From assembly GCA_963575745.1 (NCBI GenBank), contig CAUYUJ010010424.1:335389-399388 (forward strand): a stretch of DNA of 64,000 bases. Direction: 5' to 3'. Origin of the DNA: Prorocentrum cordatum (lineage: Eukaryota > Sar > Dinophyceae > Prorocentrales > Prorocentraceae). The notes beneath the pieces were generated by a model. That model worked only from the letters and a program-made list of their open reading frames with translations. It searched no databases and was not told the origin of the DNA. The translations under genes and the position numbers were made by a program. Within the stretch, counting starts at the first letter, position 1; each line of letters starts with the position of its first letter. Below are positions 28,017-38,490 of this stretch, piece after piece.

Positions 28017-28452
28017 TTTGATGTCGGGCGTGTCCCTCTACACCAGGAAGCTTCAAGACTACCACCCTCGTCAAAATTAACCTCAGAAGTGTCTTGCGTG
28101 GCTGAATTGGTTTGGGGGAGACACTGGGCAGAGTTGCGGTGACTGGGAGGTACTTCTATGCGCCGCCCCTCCAATGTCGGTCATCATCGAACTTCGAGTC
28201 GTTCCCGGTCAGACCGTTGTTGCTTTGGCCCCGACATCGGAGGGGCGTCTATCGACATTGAAGGGCGCGCCGACATCGCAGGGGCCCTATCGCCATTTTT
28301 GAGGTTAATTCTGGCGAGGGTAGTAGTACGAAAGTAGTCTGGCGACGATGTTTCGGCTATTTCTCGGAATCGAGTTGTTTACCGTACGTGTTTGTTGACT
28401 ATGTTTGATTTCTCATGCAAAACCCGCCTGCAGGAGGACATGCCCGACCCAA
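28017..28452. mobile_element. MITE-like element, family D, copy 2, interrupted by a second element
   Basis: Left end TTTGATGTCGGGCGTGTCCC and right end GGAGGACATGCCCGACCCAA match the family D termini, but the element is about 436 bp instead of about 160 because another inverted-repeat element (28059-28326) sits inside it. Confidence 0.65.
28059..28326. mobile_element. Nested TIR element inside family D copy 2
   Basis: Left end CTACCACCCTCGTCAAAATT + AACCTCA; right end TGAGGTTAATTCTGGCGAGG + GTAGTAG, an inverted repeat of about 28 bp with a few mismatches. The inside has a second inverted pair (CGCCCCTCCAATGTCGG and CCGACATCGGAGGGGCG). Non-coding. Confidence 0.65.
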
Positions 28453-28669
28453 CGCCATTTTGCAAGCCACCCCAGCCCCACCCGAAGGTCCCAGACCCAC
28501 CCGATTTTCGGGTCGGGGGGCGTACGGGTTCCATCGTGCCTCCCCGATGCTCCGGGGTGCCCCCCCCCCACCTTCCCCCTACTGGACATCGACGAGCCCA
28601 GCGGTGACTTCGGGTGGACGCCTGTTGCATCGCTATGGTCCTGGTGCTATAAAAAAACCACGCGTCCAC

Positions 28670-28925
28670 GTCCCCCAAGCTGCCGTTCTGCCTCAGAAGT
28701 CCCGACGGGCTGGGCGCGAGCGGGCTGTTGAGCTTGGTCAGCTTTTTCCTGTGGGGGGGGGGCCCACGCGCGATGCCTGCTTCGCGATGGCCCTGGGGCG
28801 TTGCAAAGACACTCGCATGAAACCCCCAAGCGGCCGTTCAGCCTCAGAGGTCCCGACGGTATTCGGCCGCGAGCGGTCCTGTGAGACTGGTCGGCTCTCC
28901 CCGGGGGGGGGGGGGGGGGCGAACT
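28670..28925 (+). repeat. ~155-bp tandem duplication
   Basis: CCCAAGCTGCCGTTCTGCCT (from about 28674) and CCCAAGCGGCCGTTCAGCCT (from about 28828) begin two copies that continue with CAGA(A/G)GTCCCGACGG, GAGCGG and a G-run. No gene. Confidence 0.6.
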
Positions 28926-28979
28926 GCGATGTCTGCTACATCGCGATGGTCAGGGGCATTTGAAACTGAAAGGAGAGTT

Positions 28980-29163
28980 TTTTATTACCCTCTTGTACGT
29001 AACAGTCGTTACCTGGTCCACACACACAACCAGGTAACGGTAACGATCGTACGTGGGTGCTCGCGCGCAAATTGTTGCGATCACAACGCATCCCGCCCTG
29101 GCGTATCCCACCCCGCCCAAGCCTCACCGCTACCCGGGGCCCCAAGCCCAGACCGCTACCGGG
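28980..29163. repeat. Dispersed repeat related to 4622-4805
   Basis: CGTAACAGTCGTTACCTGGT is followed by CACACACACAACCAGGTAAC, a short inverted pair, then CGATCGTACGTGGGTGCTCG, GCGCGCA and CGCTACCCGGGGCC, in the order seen at 4622-4805. Confidence 0.5.
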
Positions 29164-29400
29164 AATAATATTAATAATAATAATACTAATGATAATGATG
29201 AGGATGATGATGATGAGAATAATAATAATACTAATAATAATAATCATCATAACAATCATATTAATACTAATAATACTAGTAATAATAGTAATACTAATAA
29301 TAATAGTAATATTAATATTATCAATAATACTAATAATAATATTAACAATGATAATAATAAGACTAAACATATTAATACTAACATTTCGCCACGAAAGTAA
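29160..29400 (+). repeat. (AAT)n-type AT-rich microsatellite
   Basis: Interrupted AAT/ATT repeats with ACT and GAT variants. One of the few A/T-rich blocks in the window. Confidence 0.85.
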
Positions 29401-29599
29401 TAGCATGGATTCTACATAGTTTTTGCATGTGAGAAATCAGCTCGCGAAATTGTCATCGGGGCCCGGAAACCGAACAATTACAAACACCCTCCCGTCGCAT
29501 TTTTGTTTCACTGCGGAAGAGGGTATGGGGAGGGAGGAAGTGGAGGCAAGGAGGGAGGGAGACAGCGTGCACAGCTGCCCCAAAGGACCCTCCACGAGG

Positions 29600-29760
29600 C
29601 GGGAGCTAACCACGCGGCGGTTGTCGGCGTTGCCCTGGCGGCGAATCCTTCGGCCGCGTACGCCGCGAAAGACTTCGACCCCGTGGACACCGTCCTGAGG
29701 GTGGTTGCGATCGTGACCATCCTCATCGGGCCCATCGTCGGCTCCTCCGGGGGAGCCAAA
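29600..29760 (+). CDS. Possible exon encoding a thylakoid-type segment with one membrane helix
   Basis: The frame reads ANHAAVVGVALAANPSAAYA, then AKDFDPVDTVLRVVAIVTIL and IGPIVGSSGG. ALAANPSAAYA-A resembles a lumen-targeting cleavage site, and LRVVAIVTILIGPIVG is a good membrane helix. Third codon positions are strongly G/C (TAC GCC GCG AAA GAC TTC GAC CCC GTG), unlike the neighbouring DNA. It may be exon 2 after 27879-27986, giving a small plastid membrane protein whose intron carries MITEs and an AAT microsatellite. Exon borders are approximate. I do not recognise the family. Confidence 0.45.
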
Positions 29761-30069
29761 ATCAGAGGCGGGCGAGTTGAGACGGGGCAGCTCGGGGACT
29801 CCTCCCGAGGTGCAGTGCGCAAGCAAGTCAGCGCAGCCCAAGCACAGCGGAGCTGGCCCACGAGAGGCTGCAATCATGGGGTTGGAGAGGAAATCAGGCT
29901 GGGCGAAAGGGTAGGATAGGGAAAGGGAAGCTTGCGAAATCTGCTGCGTGCAGCTGGCTCCCGCCCCGCCGCCGGGCCCATGCCTCCCAGCGCCAGGGGT
30001 CCCCAGGAAAGCCATCCACGTGAGCTGATTCTCTAACCTGCTCTTTGCTGTCCTACCCTTTCCCCCCCC

Positions 30070-30215
30070 GTCCCGAGGAGGAGGAGGAGGAGGAGGAGGA
30101 GGAGGAGGAGGAGGAGGACGAGGAGGAGGAGGAGGAGGAAGGGGAGGAGGGGGACGAGGGGGAGGAGGAGGAGGAGGAGGAGGAGGAGGAGGAGGAGGAG
30201 GAGGAGGAGGAACCT
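30070..30215 (+). repeat. (GAG)n microsatellite
   Basis: GAG repeats with few GAC or GGG interruptions. A short duplicated flank (GCTATCCTACCCCTTCCCCC versus TGTCCTACCCTTTCCCCC) lies on both sides. Confidence 0.85.
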
Positions 30216-30345
30216 GCCCGTTGCTATCCTACCCCTTCCCCCCCCCCCCAAGGAAGGGGAGCCGGGCCTCCAGGGGAAGCACATGTCCCGGGGATGGGGT
30301 CGAGAGCACCAGGGCCCCGTGCCGCGGAACGTCACGACGCCAGAG

Positions 30346-30754
30346 GTCAAGGGCAACGATAGGGGGGGCGGATAGGCACACGGGGGGGGGGGCGCATCGA
30401 CCCCCAATTGCCCATCGATCGCCGATAGGGGCCCGATAGCCCCACCCTTCGACTACACGCAAGAGTGACCCTTCGCAGGAGTGACCTGTGGTGCGGGCTC
30501 ATCGGGGTCCCCCCGATGGTTGAACGCGATGCGATAGTGGCTGCTTGCGCGCTTGGGTTTGGCCACCTTGCGTCCCTTTCATCCGCGCGCGACAGGTCAC
30601 TCTTGCCGAGGGACACTCTTGCGTGTGGCCGAACACTGCCCATGCACGTGCGGAGTCCCGATCGGGGGCCTATCGCCGATCTCTCGACGATGCATCGCCG
30701 ATATCAGGTCGATGTGTCCCCCCCTATGCCAGTCCCCATCGTTGTCCCTCACAA
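30346..30754. mobile_element. Large imperfect foldback element, family P
   Basis: Successive left-arm blocks GGGCAACGATAGGGGGGGC, CGATCGCCGATAGGGGCCCG, CACGCAAGAGTGACCCTTCG and AGGAGTGACCTGT are matched in reverse order on the right by ACAGGTCACTCTTGCC, GGGACACTCTTGCGTGTGG, CGATCGGGGGCCTATCGCCG and CCATCGTTGTCCC. Each arm is about 150-190 bp with mismatches and small gaps. One copy seen in the window. Confidence 0.7.
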
Positions 30755-30789
30755 AGAGGCTGTGTCAGCTACGCGCAGAGGGGGGTAGG

Positions 30790-30910
30790 GGGAGGCCAGA
30801 AGGCTTCTCAGAAGTACCCCTGCTTCTTGGATATAATAAGGCGGGGCCTGACCTATAGATGTAAGGCTGGCGCCTTCTAAGAAGCATCCTCCTTCTGAGA
30901 AGTCTTTCCC
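30790..30910 (+). repeat. Short dispersed repeat, family G, copy 2
   Basis: CCAGAAGGCTTCTCAGAAGT, GGCCTGACCTATAGATGTAA, GGCTGGCGCCTTCTAAGAAG. Same order as 6236-6312. Confidence 0.55.
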
Positions 30911-31524
30911 CCCTCCCCCTACCCCCTTGTGCGCGCTGCCAACAAGCGAGCATCGAGCTGACCGCCCTGACTGCTGCTACCGCCACCGAGCTGCGCATCT
31001 TTTGTCGGGCGGCCGTGGCGGTGGACGCAGCCGCGGTCGCCACAACTGGACGCATTTCGGAAAACTGGAGCGTTTAGACATTGGGAGAGGTCTGGGTACC
31101 GATCTTGAACTGCCGCTGTCTCAGCTCACCCTCATCCGAATAACAACGGATACCGCTACTCCCCGGACCTCTTCTGGGGTGTGTTCTGGTCAGAATTCCG
31201 AGGATAAGCCAGCGGTGGTGATGATGATTCTGCAGAAGGAGCATCCTGATACCCACACTCCTGCGATGCCTCGACCTATTCCCCAGTACGTTTTTTTTTT
31301 CATGGCGTGTTGATTCATCAGCAGCAGCAGCACCAGCATCAGCACCATCATCTACCACCACCATCAACATGACTACCACCATTCCATGGTGGTCATCGGC
31401 CATCATCATCATCACCCACTTACTACTCACTCCCTCTCACTCACTCAGCACTCACCCACTCCTCATCATGTCAGGACACCACCATCGTCACCACCATCAC
31501 CACCCCGCCCCGATCATCGACCAA
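30911..31524. other. Gene-free stretch
   Basis: Holds a complement-strand copy of short repeat S (about 31085-31205) and CAC/CAT-rich repeats at 31320-31510. No gene. Confidence 0.45.
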
Positions 31525-32030
31525 GTGGGCGCCTCGTGCGTGAGTCAATTGCGAGGAAGTTTCAGTGGGAGCCCCCCTCCCTGTGGGGCACGCACTTCAT
31601 GTTCGAATCCGATGCGGGTCATCGGAAACCTGTAACCGTCGGTTATGTTTGGCTCTGCAGGCCTGAATCTAGCGGAAATCTCGAGCGAAAGCCTTGTATG
31701 TGAGTGAGTTGCGGGGAAGTCCCAAGCGGGAGCCCCCTCCCTATGGGGCCCCCGCTTCCATGTTTGAATCCGAGGCGGATCATCGGAAACCTGTAACTGT
31801 CATCATTTTTGCGCTCCTCTCGCCTGACTGTGGAGGAAGTCTCGAGCAGGAGCCTCGTCTGTGAGTGAATCGCGAGGAAGTCTCAAGCGGGAGCACCCTC
31901 CCTATGTGGCCCGCACTTCATGTTCGAATCCGAGGTGGACCATCGGAAACATGTAACTGGCGTCACTTTTGCGCTCCGCTGGCTTGAATATGGAGGACAT
32001 CTCGAGCGGGAGCTTCGTCTGCCAGTGAAT
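31525..32030 (+). repeat. ~165-170-bp tandem repeat, three copies
   Basis: Each copy has GTGAGTGAATCGCGAGGAAG or a variant, AGCGGGAGCCCCCTCCCTAT, TTCATGTTCGAATCCGAGG, CATCGGAAACCTGTAACTG and TCTCGAGCGGGAGC. Copies begin near 31530, 31695 and 31859. No coding bias. Confidence 0.8.
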
Positions 32031-32409
32031 CATCCCCTACGAGATTCTCCCACAGGATTTCCCTATAACATCCCCCAGAGGGCTCATACATAGGATTCCC
32101 GCGTAGGACTCCCACTACAGGCGAGCATATGATCAAGAAACCTCCTCCCCAAAAGCGGGGGCAGTGTTTCTTGAAAAACTTGCCCGAGAGCTCGCCCAGT
32201 CTCTTGAGCGCATTCGCCCCTCCAGCGTGAATAAACAAGTTGACTTTGGTTTGTTTGAAGAAGCTTCCGGAAAGTTGGCCCAGATGTCCTAAACGACGAC
32301 TTTCTTGATCGCATTTCCGGTCGCACTAAACACTCGCACTACCAGTCGCACTAAGCAGAGGTCCAGAGCTAGACCCCCCCCCTCCCCTCCCTCCCGCCCA
32401 ATGTCGAAA

Positions 32410-32550
32410 CGCCGAATCGGGAAACGCTGGCGAGGATTTCGTGGATCTGCGCTGGGCCCCTCTGGCGGCGCCTCCCGCGCGGCCCCTGGCGCGCTCCGTG
32501 CGCCAGGGAGGGGTGTCCAGCGCGGATCCAGGAAATCCGTGGATCTCCCA
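32410..32550. repeat. Foldback family C copy
   Basis: TTCGTGGATCTGCGCTGGGC, CCTCTGGCGGCGCCTCCCGC, CCTGGCGCGCTCCGTGCGCC, then the near-inverse CAGCGCGGATCCAGGAAATC. Confidence 0.65.
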
Positions 32551-32772
32551 GGAATGATACATGCAGATTCTGGTGTTCCTCCAATTCGCATGCTCTCCCT
32601 CACCTCCCCGAGGCTTCGGGCTGATCCCAGTGATCTTCGGCAGGGACGTCTCGACGAGGCGGGGGCCCGGTCGAGGACGAGGAAGGATGGACCAGGCAGG
32701 GCGAGGACCCAGCTTTGTTCCAGAGCGTTCTGGAAAGAGGAAGAGCAACAGCTCATAAACCTAACTTTCGGA

Positions 32773-32908
32773 GCTCCGCGTGCATTCCTGGATCTGCGCT
32801 GCACCCACCTCAGTGGCGCGCGGAGCGCGCCAGGGGCGGCGCCAGAGGTGCCGCCAGGGGGCCCCAGCGCCGATCCAAGACATCCGCGCGAACCTCCGAA
32901 AGTTTTTG
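32773..32908. repeat. Foldback family C copy
   Basis: GGAGCTCCGCGTGCATTCCT + GGATCTGCGCTG on the left, and CAGCGCCGATCCAAGACATC + CGCGCGAACCTCC on the right; the middle is GGCGCGCGGAGCGCGCC. The interior is the complement of other copies. Confidence 0.65.
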
Positions 32909-33740
32909 CCTACTCCGATATGAGTTCCTCTGACTCAGACCGAATGTGGGAGGCCCTGGAGAAGCATCGGCGAAACGCCAGACTCAAGGTCGCCAGGACT
33001 CGGATTTGCCGACGCTTTACGCCAGGCCCGTCCTGAAGTTTGACGGTCCAGTTTTCGTTGGATGTCTGCAGCGGGAGGTCCCGCTAAATTTCAGATTGGG
33101 TCGCGTCACGGTTCTGATGGCCCCGTCAGGCCAACCCAAGTCTTCTGGCTCGGAGTCTTGAAGTCTCTCAGATACGGTTGGAGGGAGGAGGCTCGAGGAT
33201 CGGAGTGGTTCGTTGGATCCGAGCAGGGTCGAGGAGGAGGATCGAGGAGGACGACTGAGGAGGGGGGTCAAGGAGGAGGAGGAGGAGGATGATCAAGGAG
33301 GATCGAGGGGGACGAGGAGGATCAAGGAGGAGGATCGCGGAGGAGGATCGAGGAGGAGGAGGAGGAGCATCGCGGAAGAGGATCGAGGACGAGGAGGAGG
33401 ACCAGTGTAAATCCAAGATCCGAGACTCATCAACGATATTGGAACACACCGTCCCTCCAAGCTCTCTCTTCACAGGCCTCACAAAAGTTCATTTCCACTC
33501 AGGGAATCAGGGAATTGTCCCGTTGTGGGACAACCGTGTGAAAATCATGAACAGCTCCAAAACGCCATTCTCAGCGCTTCAACGACATGAGTTAACCTGA
33601 CTGCTACGTCTTGGCGATGCTGAATCGTGCCAGAACGCCATTAATTGGATATCAACACCGCGAATTGGCATCATTTCCCCGCTCTGACACTCCTGAACCG
33701 CTCCAAAGCACACATTCTGGAACGTTGGCAAGGAAAACCA
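32909..33740. other. Gene-free stretch with a GGA/GATCGAGGAG tract
   Basis: 33190-33410 is a GGAGGATCGAGGAGGA-type repeat. 33411-33740 is moderate-GC unique DNA with AACGCCATT-type words repeated (33560, 33640). No gene. Confidence 0.5.
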
Positions 33741-34050
33741 GCGAAACAGCTTTAACTGTTTAAGCAAATGTGCGCGGCGCCACGGCGAGAGCCACATTTT
33801 GAACAGGAGCCATTCTGAATCCGTGGAGATATTTCCAAGTGTTGAAGACGAGTCTGCGCGGGGCGAAGGCGAGAACCACAGACGGCCCGCCCTCAACGTT
33901 TTTCAAGCGAGTGCGTGTGGCGTTCGGGCGAGAGCCACATGTTGAACACCACCCGCCCGCAATCCGTGAAGCTCCTTGCAGCTGTCAAGGACGAGTGTGC
34001 GCGGCGCCACGGGGAGGGGCGAACGCTGGAAGCGACCCGCCGTCCGGTGA
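33741..34050 (+). repeat. ~110-bp degraded tandem repeat, about three copies
   Basis: GTGCGCGGCGCCACGGCGAG + AGCCACATTTTGAA recurs in altered form near 33860 (CTGCGCGGGGCGAAGGCGAG) and 33915 (GTGTGGCGTTCGGGCGAGAG); a further GTGCGCGGCGCCACGGGGAG starts near 33997. Confidence 0.55.
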
Positions 34051-34139
34051 GAGGGCTTCCTGTTCTGAAGCTTCAGGACCACACGTTTGCAAGGAAGTCT
34101 CAGGCGAAGCGCCCCGTCTTCGGGGTGTGGCAGGGAGGA

Positions 34140-34320
34140 GTTCTCGATAAGAAAGAGGAGTGGAGGACCGAGGGGATCGAGGTCTAGAGAAGGGGATCGA
34201 GGGGATCGAGGGGATCATGGAGGGTCGAGGAGCGAGGGGATCGAGGGGATCGAGGATCGAGGGAATCGAGGGGATCGAGGTCCAGAGAAGGATCATGGAG
34301 GATCGAGGAGCGAGGAGGCT
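34140..34320 (+). repeat. (GGGGATCGA)n minisatellite
   Basis: GGGGATCGAGGGGATCGAGG repeats, with GGAGGATCGAGGAGCGAGG variants. The complement of the same words opens the TCC tract at 34813. Confidence 0.75.
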
Positions 34321-34812
34321 TGAGAACGCCGAGGGCCCCCCCCCCCCCTCCACAGGCAGGGCGCCCCTGCGCCGAACCACCCCTCCTGGGACTCCCGGGA
34401 GGCGGAGGGGTGGGGGGGCCTCAGCGTTCTCGAACCTCCTCGAGCCTCGACCCTCCCCGAGCCTTCTCTGGACCTCGCTCCTCCTCGATCCTCCTCCTCC
34501 TCCTCCTCCTCCTCCTCGCCCCGACCTCCGCCTCCTCACTCTCCGCCACGCCCTCCATCGCGCTGTAAAGGCAAATCCAAGGGCGCTGCATCACCAGAGT
34601 CATGACACCCGCGTGCTCGTGGGCGGCTAGCCCGACGAGAGCGGGAGTAGCTTGCCCTCAGAGCCAGTGCGTTTGTTGATGCGAGCGCCCCTCTGGCGCG
34701 AGTGAGGGGCCCAGCTCCAGATAGACCCAGAAGTCAAGTAGACAGGTTCACGCTCCAGCAGTATAGTAGCATTCAAGTCGTGACGGCACGTTGAGTCCGA
34801 TTCACAATCAGT

Positions 34813-35480
34813 CAGTCAGTCCTCCTCCTCCTCCTCCTCCTCGATCCTCCACGATCCTCCTCCTCCTCGATCCTCCTCGATCCCTCTTGACCCTCCTCCT
34901 CCTCCTCCTCCTCCTCCTCCTCCTCCTCCTCCTCCCTCCCCCTCCTACTCGATCCTCCACGATCCTCCTCCTCCTCCTCCTCCTCCTCCTCCTCCTCCTC
35001 TCCTCCCTGGTTCTCCTCGATGCTTCTCGATCCTCTTCCTCCTCCTCCTCGTCCTCGTCCTCTTCCTCCTCCTCCTCCTCCTCCTCCCTCCTCCTCCTCC
35101 TCCTCCTCTTCCTCTTCCTCTTCTCCTTCTACACGATCCCCCACGATCATCCACCTCCTCCTCCTCCTCCTCCTCCTCGATCCTCCTCGATCCTTCGATC
35201 CTCTTCCTCCTCCTCCTCCTCCTCCTCCTCGTCCTCATTATCCTCCTCCTCCTCCTCCTCCTCCTTCCTCCTCCTCCTTCCTCCCTCCTCCTCCTCCTCC
35301 TCCTCCTCCTCCCCTCCTCCTCTTCCTCCTCCTCCTCCTCCTCCTCCTCCTCCTCCTCCTCCTCGACCCTCCTTGATCCTTCTCGATCCTCCTCCTCCTC
35401 CTCCTCCTCCTCCTCCTCCTCGTCCTCCCCCTCCTCCTTGTCCTTTTCCTCCTCCCCCTCCTACTCGATCCTCCTCTGGG
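34813..35480 (+). repeat. Long (TCC)n microsatellite with CTCGATCC interruptions
   Basis: About 670 bp of CTC repeats with periodic CTCGATCCTCCTC, the complement of the GGATCGAGGAG tracts at 33190-33410. Long apparent frames (Ser, Pro or Leu runs) are repeat translations. Confidence 0.9.
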
Positions 35481-35486
35481 CACCGC

Positions 35487-35531
35487 AGCTCCGAGAGAGG
35501 TGCCTTTCCGAGAGGCACCTCTCTCGGAGCT
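35487..35531. repeat. Perfect 19-bp hairpin
   Basis: AGCTCCGAGAGAGGTGCCT (35487-35505), loop TTCCGAG, then AGGCACCTCTCTCGGAGCT (35513-35531), with no mismatch. It lies exactly at the 3' end of the long TCC tract. Not a bacterial-type terminator context. Confidence 0.85.
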
Positions 35532-36307
35532 TCGGGGCTCGGCCGCCGCAGGGCCCCCCCCCTCCTTCGCAGGGCCCCCCCCGGCCGACGGCTGGCCGGG
35601 CCTCCCAGATCCCCACAGGGCCATGGCAATTATCTGGCAAGCTTCGGCGAACTCGTTATCTCCTTTGGGGGAAATCGCGACGGGAGGTGTTGGGCATCGA
35701 CCGGCCTCCGGGGGCCCTGGCCGGGCCCCGGGCGCGCCGTCGAAGAGCGGCTCCGGACGGACACCCGTGCCCGGGGACCCCCGTCGGGCCATGAGAACTT
35801 AACGACAGAGGCTTCGGGGGCGGCCAAGGGGGGGGGGATGATTTGAGGGTGGAGATCATAGCCTGGGCCATGATACCTCCCCAGATTTCAAGGCCCCCAG
35901 TTTTTGTCGATGCATCCCTTGCCTTCGACCGCGCACATGCCTCGGGCCACGATTTGCGAACCCATTTTCCTAGACGCCCCCCTCTTGGACGCCCCCGAAG
36001 GTTTTTGACAGTCTGCTGCCTCTGGGGGACTCCGTCAGGCCCCAGGATCGTCCAAAACTATTCATTACGGCTATGGGAAAATTCGACCCGGGGAGTGGGT
36101 CGAGACCTGTGGGGGTCGACGATTTGAACATACAGAGGAAGCCCATGCCAAGGACCACCCTGCTTGCCTCCAGGGTGCCCTGGGTTTCTTGGGCTTCGAT
36201 GGTTTTGCTATGGACAGCGTGACGATCCCACACCAAAATCCACTGGACGTCCTGGTCCCAGGGTTTTTCTCCCGTGGAAGGCTTCATGTGGTCGAGTTCC
36301 TATGTCT
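35532..36307. other. Gene-free stretch
   Basis: GC-rich DNA with no recognisable repeat or coding segment. Confidence 0.4.
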
Positions 36308-36561
36308 AGGCCTCTTAGATGGGGTCCGTTTAGATGGGGTCGGAGGATCGCGCCGCCTCGCCGATGCATCAGCGATGCAGCAGCGATGCGGCTCGATGTG
36401 GGGCCGAACTTTCTCCACGCCGAGGTCGCCGATGCATCACCGACGCCAGTGCATGGCCAGGGCCAGCGTATCGCCGATGCATGGCCGATGCGTCGCCGAT
36501 GCATCGGCGATGCGGCGAGATGCTCCGTCCCCATCTACTCCGACCCAATCTTGAAGGCCTC
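36308..36561. repeat. Foldback element, family B, copy 3
   Basis: AGGCCTCTTAGATGGGGTCC at the left and CCCATCTACTCCGACCCAAT...AGGCCT at the right. The interior has many GCCGATGCATC variants and is the longest of the four. Confidence 0.8.
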
Positions 36562-36593
36562 GAATCATGACGTCGGGGTCTGGGTCCCGAGGA

Positions 36594-36752
36594 CCGGAAG
36601 GTTCCAAAGGGGGTTTTTGGGGAGGGGGTTTTCCGGGAGGGGTCCCCCAAGGGCTTCGCACCCACTGTTTTGATGAGGTTCCGAGGCCCCTGGGGGGCCT
36701 CTCTGGAAAAAACCCTCCCCCCAAACCCTTTTTGGAACCCTCCGGGAGGAGG
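36594..36752. repeat. Foldback element, family I, copy 1
   Basis: CCGGAAGGTTCCAAAGGGGG + TTTTTGGGGAGGGGGTTTTCC on the left; GGAAAAAACCCTCCCCCCAA + ACCCTTTTTGGAACCCTCCGG on the right. Middle contains GGGGCTTCGCACCC-like text shared with 52566-52718. Confidence 0.75.
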
Positions 36753-36821
36753 TGGGCGAAGGGTGGCGGCGCGTCGTCGGCCCCCTTTGGTCTGCGGGTC
36801 GGAAGAGCGGGGGGGACGACC

Positions 36822-37045
36822 ACAGTTTTTGCACCGCGGGCGCGCGCAGTTTTTTTTCCAACCACGGGCGTGCTAGCCCAGTTTTGGGGCCCCGGGGCCC
36901 TCGCAGATCGATCCCGTCCCCTGGTTTCGGGGCGGACGAAAGGGGGGGGATCCCTGAGGTCTGGGCGTTGCAGTTGTTGCACCGCGGGCGCTCTCGCCCA
37001 GTTTTGGGCCCTGGGGCCCTCACAGATCGATCCCGTCCCCGTCGA
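36822..37045 (+). repeat. Direct repeat of family H (two partial copies)
   Basis: GCACCGCGGGCGCGCGCAGT and GCACCGCGGGCGCTCTCGCC begin two copies, each continuing CCCAGTTTTGGG, GGGCCCTC(G/A)CAGATCGATCC and CGTCCCC. Confidence 0.65.
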
Positions 37046-37479
37046 GTAGGGGACCGACTACAACATTGGTTTGCCCCAGAATGGATTGTTTCGTCGCATC
37101 AACGAAAAAATCGTAGAGCGGCTGTCGAATCTCACAACATGCTGCGTACTTGTCGTAGAATCGACGAACCAAGTAATTCCAGGGAGCGTCAATTTTGTAG
37201 TCGATCCCGTACTCGATCCTTGGTCTCGGGGCGGACGAAAAGGGGGGGAGGATCCCGAGGAGGTTGGCCCAGGAGGGGGGGTCGAGAGGGGCGGTGCGTT
37301 TTGCCCCTCGCCGCGCGCACAGACCGAGGAGGTTGAACCGACCACGATCCCGAAGGCCACGCCAGCGAAGAAGGCTCCAACGGGCCGTGCCGAGCCCCAA
37401 TGGGCCCACCCCGAGCGCCCCAAAAGGAGGAGGAGGAGGGAGTAGGCGGAGGAGGAGGAGGAGGAGGAGGACCCTGAGA
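37046..37479. other. Gene-free stretch
   Basis: Unique-looking, including a lower-GC patch at 37070-37210 and a GAG tract at 37425-37470. No gene recognised. Confidence 0.4.
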
Positions 37480-37594
37480 TCCGGGCGTCTCATTCTGTTC
37501 GCAACGGATGCTTTCACCCGGATTCGGGCCCAGGGATCCGCACAGATTTGGCTCGAAAAATGCCGCAGACTGATGGGTCTGGGGCTCTGGTAGT
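37480..37594 (+). repeat. Dispersed repeat, family H copy
   Basis: GGGCGTCTCATTCTGTTCGC, TTTCACCCGGATTCGGGCCC, GGGATCCGCACAGATTTGGC, AATGCCGCAGACTGATGGGT, CTGGGGCTCTGG. Confidence 0.6.
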
Positions 37595-37852
37595 GGTTTG
37601 ATTCGATGTCGTATTTTCTTCCGCGATGTCGGACCTCAGGGGTGTGTACTAGAGAGCGTTCTGATTCCGCCGGTCGTCCTGGAGAGCCCTCGTCGCCCAG
37701 GCTGGACTCTCTGCGGAATGCTGCTCGGGACGCGTACCGGGAGAGATCCGGGGAGCTGCGGTCGGGAGCCTTGAGACGGGGGTCGATGCAAGCGGGGGTC
37801 AGCCAGAGCGCTGGGTCTCGCGGGATCCTGCAGAGCCAGGGGCGCACTGACC

Positions 37853-37912
37853 CCGGTTTGGGCGCAGGATCCCGCAGGATCCCGCAGGATCTTGCAGGAT
37901 CCTGCAAGGCCT
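37853..37912 (+). repeat. (AGGATCCCGC)n 10-bp minisatellite
   Basis: GCAGGATCCCGCAGGATCCC, then CAGGATCTTGCAGGATCCTG; about five units. Confidence 0.8.
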
Positions 37913-38490
37913 GACTGACGCGGGTGTGGATTGACCCGGGTCAGTAGATCCCCGAAGCGGTTTCGGTACCCCGCTTCCCCCCCCAAGGCGAAGGCTCCAG
38001 CCGTGGTCCTTCTACGGCGCTTTTGTTGCTGTCTCGCGGCGCTGGGTCTCAGGGTCTTCGTCCGCCTCTCCGTCTTCCGGGTCTGGGTCCTGGTCGTCGT
38101 CGTCGTTGTTCTCCTCGTTACCGTTCTGTCCTATGGCCGCTGTCCCTCCTTATCTTCGTCGTCCTCGGCTTCGTCCTTCACACGGCCTGGTCCTCATCCT
38201 CCTCGACCTTCCCCGTCCTTGTCGTCCGTCTCCTTCTCCATCCATGTCTTCCGCCTCCTCCTACAGCTCCTCGCTAAGGTGTGATCATGCAGCTGGGGTT
38301 TGGGTCTTCTTGCGGCCAATGCTTCCAATCCTACCTCTTCCCTTGTCGTGTTCGTCGTCTTCCTCCAACCCCAAGAATAGGCCCGAAGACAAAACCTGTT
38401 GGGGCGCGTTCTGGCCACGTGTCCTGGGGACCCCCGCATCGAAAAAGACCTACGCCGTCGGAGGTTTAGAGGGGGGGGCCCTTGACAGGA
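37913..38490. other. Gene-free stretch
   Basis: GTC-rich and CTC-rich low-complexity DNA. No gene seen. Confidence 0.4.

Noticed and set aside
35487-35531. Bacterial rho-independent terminator
   Set aside because: No T-run following, no gene upstream, and a eukaryotic context.
34813-35846. Long Ser/Pro/Leu-rich open frames through the TCC tract
   Set aside because: TCC repeats contain no stop codon in any frame, so the length carries no evidence; no motif or start context is present.
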